A DNA stretch of 64,000 bases from Petrosia ficiformis (lineage: Eukaryota; Porifera; Demospongiae; Haplosclerida; Petrosiidae): NCBI GenBank assembly GCA_947044365.1, contig OX345637.1, positions 1,116,001-1,180,000 on the forward strand. Direction: 5' to 3'. This document shows positions 14,401 to 25,341 of the stretch, in pieces; the first letter of the stretch is position 1, and the number at the start of each line of letters is the position of its first letter. The notes beneath the pieces are model-generated. The model ran no database searches, had not been told where the DNA came from, and worked only from the letters and a program-made list of their open reading frames with translations. The translations under genes were made by a program, and so were the position numbers.

Positions 14401-16845
14401 AGAATGCATTTCCATTCCTCATTACTGATGATTGAGTAGCATCAGTATTTTTATCAGCAACTATAAAAGTTCCAGAAAAATCATAACTAATAGTAAAGCC
14501 AGTTGGTTCATATACTAGTCTCTCTGGTACTGTGGCTCTACATGTGAAATTGAACTCATCACCAGCAGTAGGTATTGAAGGGAAGTCAATATTTATCATC
14601 ACATTATCATCAGTGAAATCTGAACAGGATAGTAATAAATATATATGTTTAAAGTTTAAATAATACAGCTTTTATGACCCCATGTAGCTACATTCTTATA
14701 TAGGAGAGACTCTAAGTAACACTCATCATTTATTTTGTATGCAAGCAAGAAAGATATATCATCATCATGAGAGGCTTTGTGAATTAATGTGTACGATGTT
14801 TAATATGTTAACTAGTTTCTTGAGCTGAAGTAAAATATAATTTTACAAGCACAGCTGCACTGGAACATGTAGTAGTTCAAACAATTACCCTATTAGTACT
14901 CAGTACTTACCTTCCACACTGAGTGTAATGTCACTGTCTCCATTACTCCCAGTGATATAATTATATAAAGAAGATGGTTGTATACTCACAGAACAAGAGT
15001 AAGTAGCTCCATTATCACTTGTCAGCAGCTCTTCAATATGTATTGTACTAATATACTGATCTGATATCAATGAGGTGGGACTAATAGAGTAGTCAGATGA
15101 ATTCATGAAAGGAGAGCCTCCATTACGAGACCATCCTATGTTAACATACACATTAGTATCCACAGCATCATTGATAGCAACAGTACACACTAGATCAATA
15201 TATGTACCCTCTACTAGTGTACCAACATGAGGTGGATCAGTTGTAACCAAAACCTTTGGAGTAGGTACTACAAGAATAGAGTAATGGACATATTGGACAT
15301 ATAATTATGTTAGAGATGTAACTAGAATGACACGCCCCTCTAAACATTAGAGTGTGATTGTATTTTATCACTGTATAGTGAATGGTATTATGTACAATAT
15401 ATTGCTTTATAAATGTCTTTCATAAACAAATAGCAGAGCAGCAACTATGTTACACAGAATAATAATAATCTGTAATTTTCACTTGCGGAGCCACATGTAG
15501 TGACTAGAAGTCAATATAAGCATAAAACAACATGAAGCTTATTTAGTCAAATATCTACACACACACATCAGTCATACTTACTTGTTGTATTGATAGTAAA
15601 TGATTCATAGAATACATCTTGATAGTTAATAACAGTCTGTCTAATATCTACAGAACATCTATATCTTCCAGAATCTGATGTTCTTAGAGGAGTGAAATAT
15701 ACAGAATTTGTAGCATCTCCCGATGATTCTATATATGTCAGCACTTCATATTCTCCATCTATTACTCTCACGAATGTTGTATTGAGTTGTATATTTAGTA
15801 GATCATCTACAATGTCTACTGAACACATTAGTGTATAGCTATCATTAATATTACCACTACCAGTGGGAGTAATAATGATCACTGGATCAGGAATATCTAG
15901 ATAGAAAATACAAGAGAAGGGAAATACATATAACTAATGTAATACAAGTGAAGAATTAAGAAACATAATCCATTATAATTTCAAGTGTTACAATGTATAA
16001 TAAATAATGAATCCACACCCAACATCTGAAACAGAACAAGGTAAGGTTGGCTGTATGAGTTATGATTCTTAACTATAACAAAGCAGATCAAGAGAGTACA
16101 GAGTAATGTAAAGATGAGGGCTATATATATGAGCTATGATCTTCATTCTTAACATACAGTATGAGTTATTTGTGTTGTACATACATATATACATACCTTG
16201 TACTGTAAGTGTATATGATCCAGTGTTACTGCTACCAATGATGTATGGTTCTATATCTGCATCAAATCCTGACCCTATGGGACTAGTGGTTCCTGTACAG
16301 GTATAATCACCAGCATCAGTACTGTTCAATGGAGAGAATGTTATTGTTAAAGTATAACTATTTCCATTAACTTGAAGTTCACTCAGATTAACTCTTTCAC
16401 TACTAACATCCAATACAAGTGTATCTTTCATCCATCGTACAGTGGTATCAGGAGATGATGGAGAGTAAGAGGCAAGTTTGATATTACATGTAAGAGATCG
16501 TTCAGTACCACGTACAAACATATTACTAACACCATCATCAGTGATAATAACAGCAAGTGTTGGGACTATGTATAAATAAAAAGTGAGAAATAATTATGTT
16601 TTTTTATTTAAATAGAATCACTCGCATCACATGCTCTATTAACTATATAAACTGTTACTAGTGAAATACTATTATATACTTATATATGTAAGTAGTTGTA
16701 TAGTATACAATGTATACAATTATGTATTAATAATTATAATTATATATACACTATACATAATAGTATTTCACCAATATAATAATGTGTATGTATGTATACA
16801 CTGTACATGTGTGTGTGTGTGTATGTAAGTATGTATGTATGTATG

Positions 16846-16879
<34 letters not shown>

Positions 16880-19800
16880 TGTATGTATGTATGTATGTAT
16901 GTATGTATGTATGTGTGTGTGTATGCATGTATACATGTACATGTATTAATATATATGTAATAATGTAGTTGAATATGTGACTACACGTGTATAATAATTA
17001 TATAAGTATTATTACACATGCATCATCCATTGCCCACTACACAAAGGGTATGAATATTGTTATGAACAGTTAAATACTTGGAATTTTAGTTATTAACTGT
17101 CAATGACAGTTATGTTGAGCTCATTTTATTATCAATTATTACTAATTAATAACAAGTGTATATAGAGAAAAAAAACATCCCTATATTTGCTTTGTGATGA
17201 CTATGTATTAAGCATTGCTGATGGCACTAGTGTCTCTACCTTTCTGTGTACTTGAAAGCTGGGGCCTGAAGAAGTAAGTCTAAGCTTGATTGCAGTCTAA
17301 GTACACAGATCTTTGATGAACTGACTGAAGTATTCCTACAAGGTTCTAAATGATGACTTCCTCATATCTGAAACTTAACAACTTATTATACTTACTTGTT
17401 AAAGATTCTTGCATAATATTTATACTGTTTCTCTGCTATACACAACAGTTATTAGCAGTTTCTGAATCTTCCTGGCTTGTCTGTAGCTCGAAGAGCCTCA
17501 AACGCGCGTTCTTTTACGCGCCACGCCCATCAATTGACCGAGACCCCGGGAATGACGCAACTTCCTTAACTACGTATACAACGCATAATCGCGCAAGTGA
17601 CACAAACATAATTATATATATAATTATATATAATATATAATTATATACATTAAACCCCGTGGAAAGCAGTTATAGGGATGGCCCTACGGGCCATAAAAAT
17701 ACTTACTTTGTACATTAACTGTTTGTGAAGTTTCAATGAATCTTTCAAAATTAAACTCCTGTACTGTGAGATTAGCTGAACATGTATACACTCCAGCGTG
17801 ATCATAATATAATGGACTGAACTGTAATATCAGTTGTGAGTCTAGTCCATTCTCTTCTAATGTTAGTTTGATACCAGAATCCTCAATAATGTTTGTGTTA
17901 TTATATATCCATGTGATGTTTGGTACTCCTGTCACAACACTGACTTCACAAGTTAAAGTGTACATGTTACCAGCAATATTAGAACCAGTTACAATAATAA
18001 ATACATCAGGATCACCTGTAGTGAATTATTAAATCACTATAGTAAAAAAAGGAAGAATTAACTACATTTTGAAAAATTCTAACTCAGCTCCTCTACCAAA
18101 GCTTCTGTGGCTTAGAGTTGGTATGTGCATATAGAATTATCAATTTGTTACCACAAGACAAAAATATAATATATAGTAACTATTATAATGTCTAAACTGT
18201 ATGTATATATAGCAATACATGTATAGAGGTCATTTTCTTCAAGCTCATAGTACTATTCACCTCTGCAGAGTATATAATAATTCAAGTCATGTACTCATAC
18301 AGTTATTAATAATTTATAGTTATATAGTAAGCTGTTATTACTGTTATTATTTACACAGCTTTTCTAAAAATCATAACTTATTCTTATAAAACAAAAACTG
18401 ACCCAGAGTCAAGAAGTCATATGTTGCATTCCTAATAATCTGTTGAGGGATATCAGGTATTGTCACCATAGCAACACATGTATATAATGCTTCATGTGAT
18501 TCCTGGACTGGATCGACATTGAGAGTTAGAGAACCATCTGAATCACTAGTGATGGTGATATCATTGTTCAGTGACCAATTATATATCCAGGCAAGGTTGA
18601 TATTTGGTGATAAATTATCTTTAATAGCAGCATTACAGATTATAGAAAATGATTCACCAATAACAGGGGCTCCCTCAAGAGTAATAGTAACTACAGGAAC
18701 TGGCAGAGCTATGAAATGAAAAAAGAAATCACAATAGTTATAGTTACAAAAACATAATAAATAACTAGCTCCCACAAACATTGTATGTAACAAACATACA
18801 AAATATATATACATGATAGTTATATACACCACAAGCATAAGCAGACATACACTCATAAACCTACACAAAAACACATACACAGACAAAAATATACAAACAT
18901 ACATACATGCATATTTGTACATATTATATATATAATTATATATATAATTATATACATGACAATCCAAAAAGCGGAAGGTCGGGAGGCTAACATAGGGCCC
19001 AAAATTAAACAAACCACTTCCATATAACCCTACATAAGTACTTACACCGCTATAAAGCAAAATACGAAGAGTTATACTTATGTAGGGTTATATGTAAGTG
19101 GTTTGTTTAATTTTGGGTTCTATGTTACTCTCTTGACCTTGTTCGCATGCTTTTTGGTTATTGATGCCTACATCTTCTTTCATTTTTATTGAAAATGTTT
19201 TTTATTTTTTAATTTTTTTATCTGAACAGTGTGAATGTGTTTATATATGCAGAAATAAGTTATATAACACGAAATCTCACAGTCATAAATGCATTAAAGC
19301 TTGTTAATTAATGAAGGTCAGTGTTTTGTATATACCAGTTATTTATGAATTGATTATCCATTACAGGTGATGTCTAAAGAACTGTCTGCAGCCCACAAGT
19401 AGCGTCAGTCTCTCTATCAACAATTCTGCTTAGTATACAATGGCTTTAATATTAATAATTATTATATTCAATATTATAAGAATGTATTTGCTCACAGATG
19501 TTTACTTGCAAGCAATTTCAGCTTCCATGTTCTGAGGATACAAATGCGCATGCGCAATTAAATCCACGTGGCTCGATAATGAATACAAACATGGCGTCCA
19601 ATTCAGTTGTTGAGACTATTCTGAAGATATCATCTTCATACCTTTAGACCAGAGTTTTGCTATGAATGCAACTGGAATGTTGCAGGAATTATTGTGATAG
19701 TTTAACAAACAATTTGTTTAAATCAGAATCACAATACGATGAACATTCACCCAATCGCCGGTTCTCTGGCCTTCCAGAAGGTTTTGGCAGTTATAAAAAC

Positions 19801-22396
19801 AATAGATGTCAAAAGGTATGGGTGTATTAGGAATTATCTTTTTATCACTTGCAACTCATTGGAATGTATGGCCATTTGTTTTCGGTGCCATCACTACATA
19901 GACCGTGATATATACATGACAAGATATACCGTCAACCCACATACACACATATAATACATTTGCACCTTCCACTAGCACAGTAATATTCTCTGATGTAGTA
20001 GTTCCTGGTATAACATATGCTGACTGATCAAATGTGTTATTAACTCCAACCTGTACTATACAGTAATATTGTGTTTTATTATCCATCAATGTCAAATCTC
20101 TAATGACAAGATTACTATAGTGAGTATAGTCTTCTTCGTTAACTCCAAACTGTAATTCATCACCAGCTACTCCCTCTTGTATATCATATTTTCTATCATC
20201 AGTCACTTGCCCCTGTGGTCCCCACCATGTGAAGATTATATTTGGTGGTAAGTCAATAAAAGAGATGTTAACAGCACAGAAGAGTGAGGAGATACCACTT
20301 AAAAATGTACGACCAAACTGGGTACCAGGAGTCACAAGTGAAATTACATTCGGAGGAGGGACTAAAAATACAAGGAAGAAAAGAGGTTAGGAAAATAATA
20401 TTAAAGATGTAGTAAATAAGGAATGATACAAATTACAAGAATAAAAAGTAGACATGAAAAGATGAGGGAAGAATGGAAAAAGATATATCACCATTGCATA
20501 TGTAGTCATAAGGATGGTGATGTTGTGAGTATTTATATATACTAATGGAATGTTGCTGACAATAACAATTATAGTAATAATATGACAATAATATTATTAT
20601 CAATGAAGAGGGACTTACTCTAATTAGTAATCAAATGAAAATAATATTAATGAACAGGGACTTACTCTCAACTGTTAGAGTATACTGTCTTTCAATCATA
20701 GCAGAATTGTCAAGAGTATCATGTATTATAACACCACATGTATATATACCAGCATTGGAAACTTGTACATCATTGAGTGTTAGATTTGATGACAACATTA
20801 AATCAGCCATTATTGATAGATTCATTCCGATGCCATTTAAAATCCAATCAGTTATGTGGAGAGAATTAAACTTCGGATCAGTCCACACTACTTGTGCTAC
20901 TGTGACTTCAATTGTGATATTCAATTCACATGAGACTCTAATATCTGAACCAATTAGGAGTGTACTTGAGGGAGTAACATCAATTGAGACAGCTGAGAAA
21001 AATAATCGCTTATAGAGTCTTTACATTATGGTATAAAACATGTTCATTATTATTAGAAATTGTTTTAAATTTGAATTAGATTAATTTATATATGTAGCTA
21101 TACATATAAAATGTGATGATATTACACAATTCAAAAAAATTATAACTTCTTACCTTCTAGTAAAGTTTCATTATTACTAAGACTACTAGGTAAATCTCCT
21201 CCATATGCTACAACAAACACTGGATAACTTGATACAGGATCAAGAGTAGATAATGTGATTAGTGTACTATTAACCTCTATACTCTCTCTGATACCATTAG
21301 GTAGATCATAGAATAATTCATAACCTAATACAACAGGATCATTACTAACAGGAGGAGACCATGATACAATGCCTTGATAAAGACCAATTCTCATTACTGT
21401 TAGGTTAGTAGGAGTGTCAGTTACTATAGAAATGAATATAATCATATCTGAAACTTTAATTCAGTAAGAGACATACCTGTAACAGTTATTGCTTGAGTTG
21501 TTGCAGTATTTCCAAATGGTGCATCATTAGATACAGTACACTGATAAGTGCCTCCCTGTCTCATTCCAATTGTTACTATTACCTGAACACTAATAGGATC
21601 TTCAAATGCTAGTACCTCACGACTCAAGTTAATATATGGGATGTTAAACATAACACTATCTACATTACAAGTGACATTAGTGGGAGGTCGTCTATCTACT
21701 ACAAAAGTGAGAGTAAATACAGGAGGATCAGCATCTCTTGATGTAGAAACTAAAATGAATTCTATTTGTCTTGCTATCGATGTGAACAAAGCTACAAACA
21801 ATGATTTACAAATAAACTGTACTGTTGTTATTAATATGATATAGACTTACCGTTTGAATCAAAATTAGCATTCCCATAAACAGCTACCCATAATATTTGA
21901 TCTACTCCATTCTCATCAAGAATAACACAACTGTATAGTCCCTGATATGAAAATATTCCAGCATCTCTCAATAGACCTATTTGACCATTGACATGAAAGA
22001 CATGTAATGGAAAATTATTATCATCTACAGTAGACACTTGTGTACCATTTGGTAGATACCATGATCCTATCATACTACCATTATTAGCACTCTGACACCA
22101 TAAACCATCATTAAGACCATCAGAAGAGTCACCACCAGGACTATCTTGATCATTATCATGAAATTGTCTATTTGCTATTATAGAGAAATCAAGTAACACT
22201 CTGACTTCTTCACCAAGATATAACCTTACTCCTATAATTATTTATTATGTATTATTATGATGAAGAATTGACATAAATATGGTTGGTTACCTGTGTCTGG
22301 TAATGATGGTGGATCACCATGTAATTGAGCAGATGATCTCTCAACTATTAACAAGATGGTTGTTACAATCAAAAAGTATCTCACCATCTTGATCAT
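1..22396 (-). CDS. Gene 1: giant Ig/FN3 single-pass receptor, 3' end outside window
   Basis: Thirty-five exons encode about 3,680 visible residues. Order from the N-terminus: signal peptide (22291-22396), two Ig domains, one FN3, six Ig, then a deck of Ig exons including four copies of a D-C-B-A four-Ig cassette, three FN3 domains, a conserved membrane-proximal module and the start of a transmembrane helix. All Ig and FN3 exon lengths worked out are multiples of three with phase 1-1 ends, and I found no broken exon. The start chosen is the methionine opening MIKMVRYFLIVTTILLIVE, a good signal peptide with likely cleavage after SSA; a methionine three codons downstream or one at 22456 is possible. 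Many N-x-S/T sites suggest a glycosylated ectodomain. It is the longest member of a five-gene tandem family. The role is probably adhesion or recognition (inference from domain content). Exon ranges are given in the block entries. Confidence 0.85.
3388..5237 (-). other. Gene 1 exon block: Ig cassette 1 (D1-C1-B1-A1)
   Basis: Exons: D1 4881-5237, C1 4223-4558, B1 3789-4157, A1 3388-3720. All lengths equal those of cassette 2. This is the cassette closest to the membrane and is followed by a single E-type Ig exon. Confidence 0.82.
5813..6414. mobile_element. piggyBac-type non-autonomous element
   Basis: The terminal inverted repeat reads CCCTTAGAGCACTGA at 5813 and its reverse complement ends at 6414. 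The element is flanked on both sides by TTAA (5809-5812 and 6415-6418), the target-site signature of the piggyBac superfamily. It is 602 bp and more GC-rich than its surroundings. A plus-strand frame at 6066-6452 runs out of the element into exon A2 antisense and is not a credible transposase. Cassettes 1 and 3 show the same intron without the insert. Confidence 0.85.
6427..8277 (-). other. Gene 1 exon block: Ig cassette 2 (D2-C2-B2-A2)
   Basis: Exons: D2 7921-8277, C2 7255-7590, B2 6823-7191, A2 6427-6759. C2, B2 and A2 lie in frames that stay open across their introns, so a naive reading gives one 426-residue frame that includes translated intron. Splice signals are nonetheless intact. A piggyBac-type element sits 8 bp past the donor of A2. 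Confidence 0.82.
8866..10716 (-). other. Gene 1 exon block: Ig cassette 3 (D3-C3-B3-A3)
   Basis: Exons: D3 10357-10716, C3 9683-10018, B3 9259-9618, A3 8866-9198. It is a near copy of cassettes 1, 2 and 4. D3 has one extra valine codon (360 nt against 357), and B3 lacks three codons near its central tryptophan, as B4 also does. The shared B3/B4 indel suggests cassette 3 is closest to cassette 4. Confidence 0.82.
12804..13325 (+). mobile_element. TA-flanked short repeat element, copy 1
   Basis: It begins with the hairpin TGGCCCGTAGGGCCA and ends with ACTTGT, with TA on each side. The subterminal inverted repeat is ATCCCTAT then TTGCTTT. It has no coding capacity and lies in the A4-B4 intron of gene 1. 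It belongs to the same sub-family as the copy at 17152. Confidence 0.75.
13364..13836 (+). mobile_element. TA-flanked short repeat element, copy 2
   Basis: This is a second copy in the same orientation, 38 bp after the first, in the same intron and also flanked by TA. Its inner part differs from copy 1 and matches the copies at 61016 and 55081, so two sub-families landed side by side. Confidence 0.75.
16795..16925. repeat. (GTAT)n/(GT)n microsatellite
   Basis: A long GTAT/ATGT tetranucleotide run with GT flanks in the Ig5-Ig6 intron of gene 1. The paralogous intron of gene 2 has a shorter, interrupted version at 34795-34910. Confidence 0.9.
17152..17693 (-). mobile_element. TA-flanked short repeat element, copy 3
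   Basis: Inverted copy, 542 bp. The paralogous intron in gene 2 near 35111 is an empty site that reads straight through a single TA, which defines the insertion and a TA target duplication. The element ends 13 bp from the donor of exon Ig5. A plus-strand frame at 17350-17640 is internal to the element and not a gene. Confidence 0.82.
18403..22396 (-). other. Gene 1 exon block: signal peptide and N-terminal Ig-Ig-FN3-Ig-Ig-Ig module
   Basis: Exons: signal 22291-22396, Ig0 21851-22231, Ig1 21477-21791, FN3 21154-21423, Ig2 20666-20992, Ig3 19966-20361, Ig4 18403-18708. The first Ig is atypical and long, with a WCQS cysteine and a closing YQGLYSCVI motif. The FN3 carries the typical P-x-N-L-T-V start and W-S-P-P strand. 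The same exons in the same order are found in genes 2 and 3, so this is the conserved head of the family. The Ig3-Ig4 intron (18709-19965) holds a long foldback repeat. Confidence 0.82.
18961..19212. repeat. Foldback (inverted-repeat) element, left-truncated copy
   Basis: Two arms of about 80 bp face each other. ACATAGGGCCCAAAATTAAA in the left arm matches the reverse complement around 19106-19125. The centre is about 30 bp. A fuller copy is at 45007 in the same intron of gene 3. Confidence 0.8.
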
Positions 22397-23888
22397 GTAC
22401 AGATCCTCAGAACAACACCTCAAGCTCAGTCGAACTGCTGTATTATAACAAAGCATATATATAACTTCTCAGAGATTGATACTAACTGACATCAAAATAT
22501 CATCACAAACTGTTTACAATGCAATTAATATTTATATATATATGGCATTAAAAAATTTACTATAGCATGAAACAATTTGACTAAATATATTGACTTGAAC
22601 TATTTACTAATTATGTGACTAAAATTATAATTTAGTATAGCAGTTATTATCAGTAACTACATCACATACAGTACTCTGTATTGTAACAGTGTTAGAGTCA
22701 TCAGTAAAACATCAATATTGTGAAAAATGTTGCATCAGCAGAAGCGTTTCCATACTTTTGAAAGACCATTAAAACAACATGGAATTATTCAATTCTAGGA
22801 AACTGAATTACTCTATTTTTGTCTTCTTTAGTACAAGCTTCCATTTAGAGTGGTAAAACTATTTGCACAGTATCACAACTATCCACGATTATACACTGTA
22901 AACATAGAATTGTTAAAATTACAAATATATTGGTTAGTGCAGTTGCAAACATTTAACTTTATATAATTAGTTGTTGTTCATGATACATACATCCAATGCC
23001 ATAGCTACTTTTTACTAATTATATTAAAATACATAATGAATATAATATTTACCAAATATAATCAATTATCATGCCTAATATCTCATATTAGATGCACAAA
23101 GAAGGTTTGGCAACCTAAAATGGCTCAATTAAAATAAATATTCTATTTTGTACATCCATCGGACAGCATTAGATTATCAGATTATAATTGCATGTATATC
23201 CATAACAACCTACTTGACCAATGAAGTTACAATTTAAATTATCCTTGCATCTGTACTAACCAATAAATTTGAATTTTATTTTTGCTGTGTGTGTTTTTCA
23301 GTTACAATTTAAATTGGGCTACACTTAAAATTAATACGAAATTACAACATTTTCAACACTTCAACAAAATTAACATAGTTCTAATCTTTTAACTGTCAAT
23401 ACGAGGATTGTAAAATTTATGCTGTAGTCTATATTATCAACTTCACACAAGATGAGGCTAACTGACTTCAAAACATTATCACTTACACTTTGTGAATGTT
23501 TATGTTGCACAACTTCAAATAACTATTCTCTTAAATACTTACTAAATATATGACTAAAATTCTTATTTACTTTAGCAGTTATTTTGGTAATTTTTGTTTA
23601 TATACAACGTACATGCATGCACAGTATATATATGTTACTATCACATACAGTACTATGTATTATGACTAGGTAGGTAGGTTATGCCTATCAATAACATTTG
23701 AAATCAATGTCATCAACACTAGTACTGTTATATATTTATATAATTATATATGTATATGTATATATAATAATATATTTATATATATATGATTTTGTATGCT
23801 AAAGCAACTCCACTATGGCCAATAACATGATGTACATATTGGCAATCAAATTCCAAGAGGAGGCAAATACCTTCTCTCCCCCACCCCT
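22397..23888. other. 5' flank of gene 1, conserved with the flank of gene 3
   Basis: No exon was seen. The stretch aligns by eye with 48625-50830 upstream of gene 3, with small indels, so it was duplicated together with the receptor. It should contain the gene 1 promoter and the polyadenylation region of gene 2. I could not fix a TATA box or an initiation site in this AT-rich sequence. Confidence 0.6.
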
Positions 23889-25127
23889 TTAGAGAGAATC
23901 CAGAATAGGGCGATGAAAATAATTCTACATAGACCTCTTGATACTAGTTTTCTAACACTAAGGCTTGAATTTAATTGGAAGTCCCTTTATGAGAGAAGGC
24001 AATTTCGAAGAGCTATCACTACTTACAAGTCCCTGAACAAGCTCTCTCCACCTTATTTACACAATCTCTTCATACGTGTATATGTACATGTTCTGTCTAC
24101 TCATATGTGTATATGTACATGTTCTGTCTACTCATACGTGTATATGTACATGTTCTGTCTACTCATACGTGTATATGTACATGTTCTGTCTACTCATACG
24201 CGTATATGTACATGTTCTGTCTACTCATATATGTATATGTACATGTTCTGTCTACTCATACGTGTATATGTACATGTTCTGTCTACTCATACGTGTATAT
24301 GTACATGTTCTGTCTACTCATACGTGTATATGTACATGTTCTGTCTACTCATACGTGTATATGTACATGTTCTGTCTACTCATACGTGTATATGTACATG
24401 TTCTGTCTACTCATACATGTATATGTACATGTTCTGTCTACTCATATATGTATATGTACATGTTCTGTCTACTTATACATGTATATGTACATGTTCTGTC
24501 TACTCATACGTGTATATGTACATGTTCTGTCTACTCATACGTGTATATGTACATGTTCTGTCTACTCATATATGTATATGTACATGTTCTGTCTACTCAT
24601 ACGTGTATATGTACATGTTCTGTCTACTCATATATGTATATGTACATGTTCTGTCTACTCATACGTGTATAAGTACATGTTCTGTCTACTCACTCATACG
24701 TGTATATGTCATGTTCTGTCTACTCATATTCTGTCTAGTCATAATTCTTTCCAAAGGTCAGAATAGTGATAAATTATATGATGTTATGCCTATAACAAAT
24801 TGGTTTAAAATTCATTCACTTATAGATTGATAATATTTTGGAATTCACTAGATAGGGTTACTAGACATGCTAGCTCTATCTCATGTTTTATTTCCCACTA
24901 CCTTCAATCATACTAGTAGTTATTTTATTGTATATATAAATTATGTGTATAATTATTTATATATTTTCTTCTTGCTTTTTTTGTCTTGCTTTGTTTTGTC
25001 TTATTTTGTCTTGCTTTGTTTTGTGTACCTGTGTATTTAAGGGTTCTCAGGAAGATCAGCTTTTGTTGATGAGACTTCCCTGATTAAATAACATTTTACC
25101 TACCTACCTACCTACCTACCTACCTAC
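23889..25127 (+). mobile_element. LINE (non-LTR retrotransposon) 3' fragment, coding end broken by a minisatellite
   Basis: The plus-strand frame from 23889 reads LERIQNRAMKIIL and later ERRQFRRAITTYKSLNKLSP with PYLHNLF. These are typical of the C-terminal end of LINE reverse transcriptases. After a 31-bp repeat array the frame resumes near 24835 with FWNSLDRVTRHASS, again RT-tail-like. The element ends in a 3' UTR and an (ACCT)n tail at 25098-25127. Gene 3's flank near 50835 is the matching empty site. The 5' end is missing, so this copy is dead. Confidence 0.8.
24070..24740 (+). repeat. 31-bp minisatellite, about 21 copies
   Basis: The unit reads GTGTATATGTACATGTTCTG then TCTACTCATAC (31 bp). 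It varies mostly at the CG of CATACGTG, which appears as ACGT, ACAT, ATAT or ATGT. The array lies inside the LINE coding end. Because 31 is not a multiple of three and the unit lacks stops, all three plus frames are open and show a repeating 31-residue pattern; this is not evidence for a protein. Confidence 0.92.
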
Positions 25128-25341
25128 CCCTCTAAATGAAACCCTGAAATATGTTTAGTTGTGATAATTAGTATTAAAATTCTAAACAATAAAATGAATA
25201 AACTGAGACAATGAAAAATACAGAAATTCACACGGTTGAGTAAAACTATTTTAATTTTAATTTTGTTTATCCACAAAAACTGAAAATACTGAAACACACA
25301 CAAATGAGTAAACTGGATGTATTATACTGTCTACATGTTTA

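Larger units (their letters stand above)
11387..18015 (-). other. Gene 1 exon block: Ig5-Ig7, cassette 4 (D-C-B-A), then E and F Ig exons
   Basis: Exons: Ig5 17707-18015, Ig6 16197-16565, Ig7 15582-15896, D4 14911-15267, C4 14284-14619, B4 13860-14219, A4 12401-12733, E4 11913-12260, F4 11387-11707. Each is a single-exon Ig domain with the two core cysteines and a D-x-G-x-Y-x-C motif. The order Ig7-D-C-B-A-E-F is the same as in gene 2, so this looks like the ancestral arrangement. The A4-B4 intron received two copies of a TA-flanked repeat, and the Ig5-Ig6 intron received another. Confidence 0.8.

Noticed and set aside
13860..14619. Dscam-type mutually exclusive exon control or V(D)J-like recombination signals
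   Set aside because: I saw no docking/selector pairs and no heptamer-nonamer pattern next to the Ig exons.
16740..16942. His/Thr/Tyr-rich frames over the GTAT repeat
   Set aside because: Microsatellite translation; no splice sites or conservation as protein.
24070..24740. Long repetitive frames over the 31-bp array as a tandem-repeat protein
   Set aside because: All three plus frames are open because the unit has no stop and 31 is not a multiple of three; flanks are LINE sequence.
24070..24740. CRISPR array
   Set aside because: Direct repeats are contiguous with no unique spacers, and the context is animal DNA.
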